In this document: positions 41,594 through 50,608 of the stretch, piece by piece | Layout of the letters: every line of letters begins with the position of its first letter | Position numbering within the stretch: the stretch's first letter is position 1 | Assembly (NCBI GenBank): GCA_016192065.1 | Contig: JACPUX010000052.1 | Location: 108,818-172,817 of the forward strand | DNA: 64,000 bases | Reading direction: 5' to 3' | Origin: Betaproteobacteria bacterium | GTDB taxonomy: Bacteria; Pseudomonadota; Gammaproteobacteria; Burkholderiales; Casimicrobiaceae | The notes under the pieces: generated by a model | What the model was told of the DNA's origin: nothing | Databases searched by the model: none | What the model saw: only the letters and a program-made list of their open reading frames with translations | Translations under genes and position numbers: made by a program

Positions 41594-42322
41594 ATGAAGG
41601 TTGGTCTGTTGGTGACGTGCCTGGTGGACATGATGCGTCCGTCCATAGGTTTTGCGGCGATCAAACTGCTCGAATCCGCGGGTTGCGAAGTGGTGGTGCC
41701 CGCCACGCAGACCTGCTGCGGCCAGCCCGGCTACAACTCGGGTGACCGCGCCTCCAGCAAGCTCCTGGCGGCCAAGCTGGTGGCGGAATTCGAAGCCTGT
41801 GACTTCCTGGTGGCGCCTTCTGGGTCATGCAGCGGCATGGTCAAGACCCATTACCCCGAGCTTTTTGCCGACGATGCGGCGATGCTGGCGCGGGTGACCG
41901 CCCTGGCCGCCAGGACTTATGAACTCACCGACTTTCTCCTGAATGTGGCCAAGATCCAGGCCGTGCCCGGGCGTTTCGAGGGTACCGTGACCTATCACGA
42001 TTCCTGCTCCGGTTTGCGCGAAATGGGTGTCAAAGCGCAGCCGCGGGAGCTGCTCGCCAAAGTCCCGGGCCTCAAACTCGCGGAGATGACCGAGGCGGAA
42101 TCTTGCTGCGGTTTCGGCGGCACGTTTTCAATCAAGTTCGGCGAGATTTCCGCGCGCATGTCCGACAACAAGTGCCAGAACATCGAAGATACTCATGCCG
42201 ACGCGGTGGTGCTGGGCGATTTGGGCTGCATGCTCAACATCGAAGGTCGGCTCCGGCGTCGCGGCAACGAAACAACCAAGGTGCTGCATGTGGCGCAGGT
42301 CTTGGCTGGCGACACCGATTAG
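41594..42322 (+). CDS. lutA: L-lactate utilization protein LutA (CCG-domain Fe-S subunit)
   Basis: 242 residues with two CCG domains, each binding cysteines: TCCGQPGYNSG near residue 40 and SCCGFGGTFSIKFGEIS near residue 172, plus CSG and DSC elements. With LutB and LutC it oxidises L-lactate to pyruvate, feeding quinone. The start at 41594 has GGAGGGAGC. Nine bases separate it from lutB. Confidence 0.93.
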   Translation: MKVGLLVTCLVDMMRPSIGFAAIKLLESAGCEVVVPATQTCCGQPGYNSGDRASSKLLAAKLVAEFEACDFLVAPSGSCSGMVKTHYPELFADDAAMLARVTALAARTYELTDFLLNVAKIQAVPGRFEGTVTYHDSCSGLREMGVKAQPRELLAKVPGLKLAEMTEAESCCGFGGTFSIKFGEISARMSDNKCQNIEDTHADAVVLGDLGCMLNIEGRLRRRGNETTKVLHVAQVLAGDTD

Positions 42323-42331
42323 GAGTGGGAC

Positions 42332-43744
42332 ATGCAAATCGCCACGATGTATTTCAAGGATCGCGCGCAGGTCAAGCTCAACGACGAGCTACTGCAATAC
42401 AACCTGAAAAAGAGTAAGGGCAAGTTCGTCGGCAAGCGCGCCGAGGCCATACGCGAACTCGATGACTTCGAAGGCACCCGTACCGCGGCGCGCGAGATCC
42501 GCCAGCGGGTGCTGGACAACCTCGACACCTATCTGGAGATCTTCGAGCAGAACGCCACCGCCCGTGGCGCCACCGTGCTGTGGGCGGAAACGCCCGAAGA
42601 AGCCAATCGCCATGTGCTGGACATCGCCGCCAAGCACCAGCTCAAGAAAGCGATCAAGTCGAAATCCATGGTCAGCGAGGAGTCGGCGCTGGACCATGCC
42701 ATCGAGCAAGCTGGGCTCAAAGTGGTGGAAACCGATCTCGGCGAATACATCCTCCAGATCAATGACTACGAACCGCCTTCGCACATCATTGCCCCGGCCC
42801 TGCACAAGAGCAAGGAGGAAGTCTCGGCGTTGTTCGCCAAAGTCCACGGCACCCCGCCCAAGACCGGCATCCAGGAGTTGTGTGGTGAAGCGCGCGCGGT
42901 GTTGCGCGAGCACTACCTCACCGGGGATCTTGGTATTTCCGGCGCCAACTTCCTCATCGCCGAAACCGGCAGCGTCATGCTGGTCACCAACGAGGGTAAC
43001 GCGACGCTCTGCACTACTTTGCCCAAGGTGCATGTGGTCATCACCGGCATCGAGAAGATCGTGCCCACGCTCGAAGAAGCGAGCACGCTGCTGCGGCTCC
43101 TGACCCGTTCGGCGACGGGACAGTCGATTACCAACTACGTGGACATCCTCACCGGCATCAAAGGCGCGGGTGAATACCACGGCGCCGAGCACATGTACTT
43201 CATTCTGGTGGACAGCGGGCGCACCCGGGTCCTAGCCAGCGAAGTCAGGGAAGCGCTGCGCTGCATTCGCTGCGGCGCTTGCTTGAACCATTGCCCGGTG
43301 TACCAGAACATCGGTGGGCACTCCTATGGCTGGGTGTATCCCGGCCCCATCGGTTCGGTGATCACTCCCATGTTCATCGGCCAGGAAATGGCGGTCGATC
43401 TGCCCAACGCCTCCACCCTCTGCGGGGCTTGTGGCGTGGTCTGCCCGGTGCGTATTCCCCTGCCCGAGCTGCTGCGAAAGCACCGCGAAGCCCAGGTTAA
43501 GGAAGACCTGCGCCCCTGGGTCGAGCGCTTGGGCTTGAAAGGTTGGACCTGGCTCGCCCTGCACCCGGGACTCTACGGCCTAGCCACCCGTATCGGTGTA
43601 CGACTGATGAAAATGATGGGCGGTTACGAGGGGCGCATCCACAAACTGCCGCTCGTGGGTGGCTGGAGCGACGGCCGCGACCTGCCCGCGCCGACCGGCA
43701 AAACCTTCCGCGAACTCTATGCCGCAAAGAGGAGATCAGCATGA
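42332..43744 (+). CDS. lutB: L-lactate utilization protein LutB (iron-sulfur)
   Basis: 470 residues. The N-terminal LUD domain is followed by a ferredoxin-like pair of [4Fe-4S] sites: CIRCGACLNHCPVYQNIGG near residue 311 and CGACGVVCPVRIPLPELL near residue 365. Its last stop overlaps the lutC ATG (ATGA). Full length and intact. Confidence 0.94.
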   Translation: MQIATMYFKDRAQVKLNDELLQYNLKKSKGKFVGKRAEAIRELDDFEGTRTAAREIRQRVLDNLDTYLEIFEQNATARGATVLWAETPEEANRHVLDIAAKHQLKKAIKSKSMVSEESALDHAIEQAGLKVVETDLGEYILQINDYEPPSHIIAPALHKSKEEVSALFAKVHGTPPKTGIQELCGEARAVLREHYLTGDLGISGANFLIAETGSVMLVTNEGNATLCTTLPKVHVVITGIEKIVPTLEEASTLLRLLTRSATGQSITNYVDILTGIKGAGEYHGAEHMYFILVDSGRTRVLASEVREALRCIRCGACLNHCPVYQNIGGHSYGWVYPGPIGSVITPMFIGQEMAVDLPNASTLCGACGVVCPVRIPLPELLRKHREAQVKEDLRPWVERLGLKGWTWLALHPGLYGLATRIGVRLMKMMGGYEGRIHKLPLVGGWSDGRDLPAPTGKTFRELYAAKRRSA

Positions 43745-43809
43745 GCGCCCCAGCCCGGCCGCCCGAAAGGGGCGCAAAGCAATCACCGGAGCGGGCGCAG
43801 CCCGCGAAC
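43741..43809 (+). repeat. 69-bp coding repeat, lutC copy
   Basis: It matches 29146-29214 at 60 of 69 bases and 19 of 23 encoded residues, and the last 24 bases are identical. It includes the GCGGGC-GCA-GCCCGC palindrome and starts, like the nuo copy, on an ATGAGCGCCCC that overlaps the stop of the previous gene. Confidence 0.88.
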
Positions 43810-44451
43810 CGTGCTCGCGACAACATCCTCGGCCGGGTGCGGCAGGCGCTGGGCAAGACCGGTCCCGACCCCACGGCGCGTGAGGCGGCGCTAGCGCATA
43901 TCGCCACCCACCCGATCGGCCCACGCCCGGCGCTGCCGGCGGATTTGCGCCAGCGCTTTCTGGAAAACGCGGCCAAGCTGGAAAGCAGCGTTGACCAACT
44001 GGCCCGGCGCGAGGAAATACCTCGTGCCGTCGCCCGCTATCTGACCGGGATCGGGGTCCCGCCGCGCGCCTCCGGTTGGCCCGAATTCGCCGATCTGCCT
44101 TGGGGCGAGGCGGGGGTTGAAGTCGCCATTCGTCCTACCCAGGGGCAGGACCCGGTCGGTCTGACCAGTGTCTTTTGCGCCATCGCCGAAACCGGCACCG
44201 TCGTGGTCCTGGCCGGACCCGAGGCGCCCACCGGCACGCTGCTCCTGCCCGACACCCACATCGCCGTGGTCGACGGCAGCCGCATCGTCGCCAGCATGGA
44301 AGATGCCTTTGTCCTCATCCGCAAGGAACGCGGCAGCCTGCCGCGGGCCGTGAACATGGTCTCCGGGCCGTCGCGCACCGGGGACATCGAACAGACCATC
44401 GTCTTGGGCGCGCATGGACCCTTCCGGGTGCATTTGTTGATCGTGGGGTAG
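43741..44451 (+). CDS. lutC: L-lactate utilization protein LutC with repeat-derived N-terminus
   Basis: 236 residues, LUD domain. The family part begins at RARDNILGRVRQALGK near residue 24 and includes GLTSVFCAIAETGTVVVLAG, LPDTHIAVVDGSRIV and the end GPSRTGDIEQTIVLGAHGPFRVHLLIVG. Residues 1-23 (MSAPARPPERGAKQSPERAQ...) are encoded by the same 69-bp repeat that lies between nuoE and nuoF, fused in frame. The extra segment is Pro/Arg rich and probably disordered. Translation is coupled to lutB by ATGA. Confidence 0.92.
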   Translation: MSAPARPPERGAKQSPERAQPANRARDNILGRVRQALGKTGPDPTAREAALAHIATHPIGPRPALPADLRQRFLENAAKLESSVDQLARREEIPRAVARYLTGIGVPPRASGWPEFADLPWGEAGVEVAIRPTQGQDPVGLTSVFCAIAETGTVVVLAGPEAPTGTLLLPDTHIAVVDGSRIVASMEDAFVLIRKERGSLPRAVNMVSGPSRTGDIEQTIVLGAHGPFRVHLLIVG

Positions 44452-44744
44452 CGCTGCGTCGCTTGGGATCGTTTGGCGGGCCGGGACCAGTGGACCTTGA
44501 CGGTTTTCTGGGAACCGACGTTCGTCGGAAGGGCGAATCCTGCGCTGACGCGCTCGGGCCGTCAGGCCAATAGCCCGGCTCTCAGCACGCTTCGCCGGCT
44601 GGCCTGGCGGGGCCGGCCTGGTGTACCATCCCGAACGGGAGGCGCGGTTCGTGCCGCGCGGTACGCGTCAACACATAGAACAAATCGTTCGGGGGTGCGG
44701 ACTCGGGCCTAGGCCGGGTCCGCCGTGCAGACGGGCGTATTCAC

Positions 44745-47288
44745 ATGGCCGATGGCAAGACGCTGAAGAGCAAGAACGAAGGTCGCAAGGTGGTGCCAAC
44801 GGCGCCGCGAATCGTTTCGGAGAGCCCGCCCGGCACCGAGGAGCGTTTGCGTCGCTTGGTGGACAATATTCCCGAACCGGTCGCCTATCTCGATACCCAA
44901 CGCCGCTACGTCTTCGTCAATCAGGCCTTTCTTGACCTGCGGGGGCTGACCCGCGAGCAGGTTTATGGCCGCAGTCCGGTCGACGTCATGGGCCCGGGCG
45001 TGAACCTGCATTTCCAGCCGCTGTGGGACCAGGCCCTGCGCGGCGAGACCCAGACCTATGAGCGCCAAGTGACCAATGTCCGCGGTGAGACGCGCTGGAT
45101 CCGCGGACGAATGGTGCCCGACTACGATCGGGCGGGAAGAATCTGCGGTGTCTATGTGGTCGCCACCGACATCAACGAAATCAAGGAAGTCGCCGCCCTG
45201 CGCGAGCGCCGCGAACGCGAGCTGCGCCTGCTGATGGACAGTATGAACTCGCCGGCCGCCTCGGTGGGCGCCGACATGCGCTACCGCATGGTCAATCTGG
45301 CGTTCGAGGAATGGTGCGGCAAGAACATCAGCGAGCTGCGGGGCAAGCGTGTTCCAGAAGTGGTGGGCGACGAACGCTGGCAGGAGATCGAGCCTTACAT
45401 CCGCCGTGTGCTGGCCGGTGAAGCCCTGACCATGGAGCGCCTCTTGGTCTATCCCGACGGGCACCAACGCTGGATGTCGGTAACCTACACGCCGCGCTTT
45501 GACGAGGCCGGCAACAGCGATGGCTACTTCGCGGTCGCTTCCGACATCCACGAGCAGAAGCTGGTCGAGCAGCAATTGCGGCGCGCCAACTGGATGCTGC
45601 TCTCGCACATGGAAAACACACCCCTGGCGGTGATGGAGTGGGACCGGGACGGGCGTCTGATCCGCTGGTCCTCGCAGGCAGAGCACCTGCTGGGCTGGAG
45701 TCAGGAACAGGCGCTGGGCGCGACCCTGCGCGACTGGCGCTTGGTGTATGAGCAGGATGCGCCGCAACTTCAAACCGCACTTGAGCTTTTGCGCAGCGGC
45801 GCCGAACATCGCGCCACGGTGCTCACCCGCAACTACCATCGGGATGGCCAGTTGATCTGGTGCGAATGGTACAACTCCTGCCTGCGCGATGAAAAGGGCA
45901 AGCTCATTTCCATCCTGACCCTGGCGCAGGACGTATCCGCCCGTATTGAAGCGGAAGCGCGATTGCAGCACCTGGCCACGCACGACGCCCTCACCGGATT
46001 GCCGAATCGATTGCTGCTGACCGAAAGACTGCACCAGGCGATCGCCAACGCGCGGCGTTCCGGCGAGCGGGTCGCGGTGCTGTTTATCGACCTGGATGGT
46101 TTCAAGAACGTCAACGACACACTGGGCCACCGAATGGGCGACGCCCTCTTGCGAGAGGTTGGGCAGCGCCTGCACCTGGCCTTGCGCGAAAGCGATTTCC
46201 TGGCGCGCCTTGGGGGTGATGAGTTCATGATCGTGCTGGAACTCATCAGCGAGGGCGAGGACGCCGGCACCGTCGCCGAAAAGCTCCTGGAACTCATGCG
46301 CGAGCCCGTCCGCATTGATGGGCATGAGCTGCAGATTTCCGCGAGTATCGGCATTGCGCTATTTCCGGATGACTGCGACAGCCCCGAGGCGCTGCTCAAG
46401 AACGCCGACGTCGCCATGTATCGCGCCAAGGAACTGGGCAAGAACACCTACCAGTTCTTCAGCAGCGATCTGGCCGAACAGCGCTTGGGGGATGTCGCCC
46501 TGGAAGCGGCTCTGAAGAAGGCGGTAGAGCGCGGTGAGCTGACGCTGGCCTTCCACCCCGTGCGCGAGGCCGAAACGGGTCGCATGAGCGGCGTGCTGGT
46601 CGAGCCGGTATGGATGCATCCGCAATTGGGACTTGTGCCCCCGGAACGTTTTCTTGCCCTGGCGGAGCACACGGGCTATATCGTCCTGCTCGGCGAATGG
46701 CTGCTGAGCCAGGCACTGGGAAGATGCCGCCTCTGGGGTGAGCGTGGCCTATGGGTGCCCCGGCTCCTGGTCAATGTTTCGGCCCGGCAACTACGCCAGG
46801 CGCATTTTCCCGACCAAGTGGCGCTCTGGCTCGGCGGCGGTGAAGGTCCGCCCGGACAACTGTGTCTGGCCTTGAGCGAGGATAGCGCCGGGCATGCGAT
46901 CTACGCCCTGAAGCCGCTGATCGAGGCCCTGCACGCGCGCGGACTTCAGTTCGCCCTGGATGGCTTCGGGGCGGGTCGCTGCAGTCTCGATGACTTCCGG
47001 CATCTACCGCTGGATGCGGTCTTCATCGACGCGGGCTTTGCCGCCGAAGCCCCGGTCGACCCGCGCGACGCCAACATACTTGAGGGGCTCATCACCCTGG
47101 GTCGCGCTTTTGCGCCGGAAGTAATCGCCAAGGGGGTTGCCACGCCGGAGCAGTGTGCTTTTTTGGCTGCCCGCGGCTGCGGGCAGGTGGTCGGGCGCTA
47201 CGCCGGGCGGGGCATGAACGAAACGGAATTCGCCGAGGTTCTGCGCCGCGAGCAGGGCGGCGCTGGCGCGCGGGAGGTGAAGCGCTGA
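44745..47288 (+). CDS. PAS-PAS-PAS-GGDEF-EAL protein with degenerate EAL domain
   Basis: 847 residues, cytoplasmic, no membrane segments. Three PAS domains (about 30-145, 155-275 and 283-400, the first with NIPEPVAYLDTQRRYVFVNQAFLDLRG) sense an unknown signal. The GGDEF domain (about 408-570) has an intact active site, ARLGGDEFMIVLE, and an RESD product-inhibition site five residues before it, so diguanylate cyclase activity is expected. The EAL domain (about 590-840) has lost its signatures: EAL reads VEP, the LTES-type motif is LSED, DDFGTG reads DGFGAG and AEGVET reads AKGVAT. It should not hydrolyse c-di-GMP. Preceded by a 293-bp gap holding only a small CCGACG-TT-CGTCGG hairpin. Confidence 0.92.
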   Translation: MADGKTLKSKNEGRKVVPTAPRIVSESPPGTEERLRRLVDNIPEPVAYLDTQRRYVFVNQAFLDLRGLTREQVYGRSPVDVMGPGVNLHFQPLWDQALRGETQTYERQVTNVRGETRWIRGRMVPDYDRAGRICGVYVVATDINEIKEVAALRERRERELRLLMDSMNSPAASVGADMRYRMVNLAFEEWCGKNISELRGKRVPEVVGDERWQEIEPYIRRVLAGEALTMERLLVYPDGHQRWMSVTYTPRFDEAGNSDGYFAVASDIHEQKLVEQQLRRANWMLLSHMENTPLAVMEWDRDGRLIRWSSQAEHLLGWSQEQALGATLRDWRLVYEQDAPQLQTALELLRSGAEHRATVLTRNYHRDGQLIWCEWYNSCLRDEKGKLISILTLAQDVSARIEAEARLQHLATHDALTGLPNRLLLTERLHQAIANARRSGERVAVLFIDLDGFKNVNDTLGHRMGDALLREVGQRLHLALRESDFLARLGGDEFMIVLELISEGEDAGTVAEKLLELMREPVRIDGHELQISASIGIALFPDDCDSPEALLKNADVAMYRAKELGKNTYQFFSSDLAEQRLGDVALEAALKKAVERGELTLAFHPVREAETGRMSGVLVEPVWMHPQLGLVPPERFLALAEHTGYIVLLGEWLLSQALGRCRLWGERGLWVPRLLVNVSARQLRQAHFPDQVALWLGGGEGPPGQLCLALSEDSAGHAIYALKPLIEALHARGLQFALDGFGAGRCSLDDFRHLPLDAVFIDAGFAAEAPVDPRDANILEGLITLGRAFAPEVIAKGVATPEQCAFLAARGCGQVVGRYAGRGMNETEFAEVLRREQGGAGAREVKR

Positions 47289-47318
47289 TCGACGAACTTT
47301 GGCTCGATCAGCGGTTCC

Positions 47319-48830
47319 CTAGCGCCCGCGGCCCAGTAGGCTGCCCAAGACCCCGCGTATGATCTGCCGCCCCACCTGCGAGCCAATCGCGCGCGCGGCG
47401 CTCTTGGCGGCTGCTTCCACCATGCCCTCGCGGCCGCGCGCGCCACCGCCCCGGCCGCTCCCGGAACCGCCACCCAGGATGCTACCAAGGCTGTCCAGCC
47501 AGCCGCCGCTTTTCTCCGCCGTGCCGACACTCCCAGTGGCATTCGGACTGGCGGTGCCTGCGCGGCCTTGCAGTTTTTCGTAGGCCGACTCGCGGTCCAC
47601 GGTCTGATCGTACACGCCTCGTACCAGCGACTGCGCCATCACGGCCTGGCGTTCGGCTTCGCTGAGCGGGCCGATGCGGGATGCTGGCGGAAGCACGAAA
47701 GCGCGCTCCACCACGTTCGGCCGCCCTTTTTCGTCGAGCATGGAAATCAGTGCTTCGCCTACGCCCAGTTCGGTGATCGCTTGCGCGGCGTCGAAGGCGG
47801 GATTGGCGCGCAGGGTGTCGGCCGCGGTCTTGACCGCCTTTTGGTCGCGCGGGGTAAAGGCACGCAGGGCGTGCTGCACGCGATTGCCAAGCTGCGCCAA
47901 AACTGTGTCGGGCACATCGAGCGGGTTCTGGGTGACGAAATACACGCCCACGCCCTTGGAACGGATGAGCCGTACCACCAGCTCGATTTTTTCGAGCAAG
48001 GCAGCAGGCGCTTCGCTAAACAGGAGGTGCGCTTCGTCGAAGAAGAACACCAGCTTCGGCTTCTCCGGATCGCCCACCTCGGGGAGATTCTCGAAGAGTT
48101 CGGCCAACAGCCACAACAGAAACGTGGCATAGAGGCGCGGCGCGGAAAGTAGCTTCTCGGCGGCGAGCACATTGATCACGCCGCGGCCATCGACGGTCTG
48201 CAGAAGATCGTTGATGTCGAGCATGGGCTCGCCGAAAAAACCGTCGCCGCCTTGTTCGGAGAGCGTCAGCAAACCGCGTTGGATGGCGCCGATGGAAGCG
48301 GCCGAAACGTTGCCGTAAGCGGTGATGAAATCGCGGGCGTTTTCGCCCACATGTTGCACCACGGCGCGCAAGTCCTTGAGGTCGAGAATCAGCAGGCCAC
48401 GGTCGTCGGCGATCTTGAACACCAATTGCAGCACGCCCGTCTGAACCTCGTTGAGGTTCAAGAGCCGCGCCAGCAAGATCGGCCCCATGTCGGACACCGT
48501 GGCGCGCACCGGGTGCCCGTTGGCGCCGAAGACGTCCCAGAAGGTGACCGGAAACCCCTCGCCGCGCCAGTCAGCAATGCCCAACATTTCAAGGCGCTTG
48601 CTGAACTTGGGGCTTGGTGTGCCCGGCACCGCCAGACCGCCGAGGTCGCCTTTCACATCGGCCAGAAAGACTGGAACGCCCAGGGCGGAAAAGCGCTCCG
48701 CCAACACTTGCAAAGTCACGGTCTTGCCGGTGCCGGTGGCGCCGGTGACGAGGCCGTGGCGGTTGGCCAGGGCAGGGAGCAGGGCGAGTTCGGAATTCTC
48801 GTGGCGGGCGATGACTAGAGGGGCGGACAT
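47319..48830 (-). CDS. HerA-like ATPase, DUF853/YjgR family
   Basis: 503 residues. The Walker A is [15 protein letters not shown] near residue 33, the Walker B is [14 protein letters not shown] near residue 265, and [38 protein letters not shown] carries the sensor and arginine-finger region. This matches the DUF853 (YjgR) family of HerA/FtsK-type ATPases, whose role is unknown. The C-terminal 80 residues include a Gly/Ser/Arg linker ([11 protein letters not shown]) and a short amphipathic end. Single gene, convergent with the GGDEF gene. Confidence 0.88.
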   Translation of the reverse strand: MSAPLVIARHENSELALLPALANRHGLVTGATGTGKTVTLQVLAERFSALGVPVFLADVKGDLGGLAVPGTPSPKFSKRLEMLGIADWRGEGFPVTFWDVFGANGHPVRATVSDMGPILLARLLNLNEVQTGVLQLVFKIADDRGLLILDLKDLRAVVQHVGENARDFITAYGNVSAASIGAIQRGLLTLSEQGGDGFFGEPMLDINDLLQTVDGRGVINVLAAEKLLSAPRLYATFLLWLLAELFENLPEVGDPEKPKLVFFFDEAHLLFSEAPAALLEKIELVVRLIRSKGVGVYFVTQNPLDVPDTVLAQLGNRVQHALRAFTPRDQKAVKTAADTLRANPAFDAAQAITELGVGEALISMLDEKGRPNVVERAFVLPPASRIGPLSEAERQAVMAQSLVRGVYDQTVDRESAYEKLQGRAGTASPNATGSVGTAEKSGGWLDSLGSILGGGSGSGRGGGARGREGMVEAAAKSAARAIGSQVGRQIIRGVLGSLLGRGR

Positions 48831-49100
48831 GGGCGAGCCTAGCGGGGGACAGAGCGGATTATGCTACAGAATCGTCTTGCGTCAGCCGGCGGGGCGCTTG
48901 CGCGTCAAGCAATTCTTCACCGCGTTCGCTGTGCGGTCGTTGCATTCGCGCAACGTATAGTCTCGCCTGTGGGGTTGAGTGGCACGAATCGCCCGAACGA
49001 GGCTGCCAAGGTCCGATGCCGGAGTTATACTTCAAAAGCTATTTTTTTTTCGGCCCGCAACGCGAGTGCGCGGGGGCATTGTCCATCTCACAGGGGGTTT

Positions 49101-49691
49101 ATGAGAATTGCAAATAAGGGAGTAGCCGTCGCTCTTTTTGGCACCGCGCTGTTTTTTGCGGTCAGTGCCAGTCATGCTGCGTTCAACATCAGCACCACAC
49201 TGAGCGGCGCCGAGCCGACCATCAACCCGCGGGTCTTCCGCGACGCGATTCCGTCAACTTGCGGCGGCAAGGTGTTTCCAGGCACGTGGGCTGCGACCGT
49301 CAATTATGATGTTCACACCGTTTACAACAACGGCCCCTCGCGCTGCGTTACCGTGAATGTCGATGTTGGAACCTGCGCTACGAACGTGTTTGTGACGGCG
49401 TATACCACCCCCGTCAATGTGGCGGCATTGGCAACCAATTACCTGGGTGACCAGGGCAGCAGCATCACCCAGCCTTTCTCCTTTGTCGCACCGGGCAATT
49501 CGTCGATCGATATCCTGGTTACTAGTGCAACCTCCGTGGTTTCCACCCCTTGCAGCTACACCATTTCGTCGGCCGAACTCGATGCGGGTGTGTGGCAGTC
49601 GATTCCGACTTTGTCCGGATGGGGGCTGGCGCTGCTGAGCGGATTGCTGGGCTTTGGTGCGTTGGCGCTGCGCCGTTTTCGCCGTTTCTGA
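49101..49691 (+). CDS. IPTL-CTERM surface protein
   Basis: 196 residues. MRIANKGVAVALFGTALFFAVSASHA is a signal peptide. The middle is a beta-rich domain of about 140 residues without a recognised family. The C-terminus IPTLSGWGLALLSGLLGFGALALRRF is an IPTL-CTERM sorting signal: motif, membrane helix, basic tail. These tripartite tails are cut by exosortase-type enzymes, so the mature protein is probably displayed at the cell surface or in exopolysaccharide. No exosortase is in this window. The start at 49101 has CAGGGGG upstream. Confidence 0.85.
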   Translation: MRIANKGVAVALFGTALFFAVSASHAAFNISTTLSGAEPTINPRVFRDAIPSTCGGKVFPGTWAATVNYDVHTVYNNGPSRCVTVNVDVGTCATNVFVTAYTTPVNVAALATNYLGDQGSSITQPFSFVAPGNSSIDILVTSATSVVSTPCSYTISSAELDAGVWQSIPTLSGWGLALLSGLLGFGALALRRFRRF

Positions 49692-49745
49692 ACTGATCGT
49701 TCGCGCTGCTGACTGAGCAATGTTGGGGATGTTCGAGGTGCGTCA

Positions 49746-50588
49746 TCAGGCACCTTGGGCGTCCCCAAGCTCTTTCTGGAGAATCTTGGCAACGGCCTCC
49801 CACCCCGGTTCGAGCATGAGCATATGCGGCAGGCCTGGCACGATGATCGGGTCCACGCCATAACGCTGCGCCGTTTGCGCGACCTGCGGGGGCGTGAATA
49901 TGGCGTCCTTTTCACCGCCGATGACCAGGATTTCTTCGGGCTGAACACGCCGCGAACCGTTCATCGAAACCAAGGAGGGCATCGACAGGTCCATGACCGC
50001 CCGGGGGGATTCGGGGTGGAGGTGGGCGGTGACCTCCAGTAGCAGATCGTGGGGCATGGCTGGGGTGAAATAGTGCTCGCGCAGGGCGTTCAGGGATTCG
50101 GGCAACTTGTTGCCCACCGTCACTTGATGTACATGCCAAAGGAAGTTTGGTTGCAGGGCGAGGAGCCGCGCCGTGGAAGGCAGCAGTCCCATGGGGGGCA
50201 CCGGCGCGAGCAAGGCAACTTGATGCCAATAGGGCCGCTGGGCGCGGTCTTCGATCAAGCGCTCGACCACCGCCGCGCCCATCGAATGGCCCACCAGCAT
50301 GGCCGGCCGCCCATGGTTCTCGGTGATCATGCTGAGGCAGCGCGCCACGTCGATCACGTAATCGTCAAGACCCGTGACCACCAGGGCATCGCGTCCGCCG
50401 CTGCCGCCATGGCCGCGCAGCGACAAGGCATACGCGGGGTGTTCGCGGCGGGCGAACCAGGGCAAGAAGTTCACGCTCCAGCACCAGGCGTCGCAATAGG
50501 CACCATGGACGAACAACACCGGTTGGCCCGCGGATTCATCCTCGGGCAGACACGAAATTACTTCCAGATTGGTTTCCGGCGGGAGCAT
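49746..50588 (-). CDS. alpha/beta hydrolase
   Basis: 280 residues, no signal peptide. The oxyanion segment is PVLFVHGAYCDAWCW, the nucleophile elbow is AMLVGHSMGAAVVERL with Ser near residue 101, and the C-terminal acid and base lie in VIGGEKDAIFTPPQ and PGLPHMLMLEPGW. It starts 20 bp after an IclR regulator gene and is co-transcribed with it. The substrate is not identifiable from the sequence. Confidence 0.88.
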   Translation of the reverse strand: MLPPETNLEVISCLPEDESAGQPVLFVHGAYCDAWCWSVNFLPWFARREHPAYALSLRGHGGSGGRDALVVTGLDDYVIDVARCLSMITENHGRPAMLVGHSMGAAVVERLIEDRAQRPYWHQVALLAPVPPMGLLPSTARLLALQPNFLWHVHQVTVGNKLPESLNALREHYFTPAMPHDLLLEVTAHLHPESPRAVMDLSMPSLVSMNGSRRVQPEEILVIGGEKDAIFTPPQVAQTAQRYGVDPIIVPGLPHMLMLEPGWEAVAKILQKELGDAQGA

Positions 50589-50608
50589 GGTGGTCCGAAA
50601 GGGGTCTT

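Noticed and set aside
44452..44744. Possible small gene between lutC and the GGDEF gene
   Set aside because: Short frames have no ribosome-binding site or family match. Only a weak hairpin is seen.
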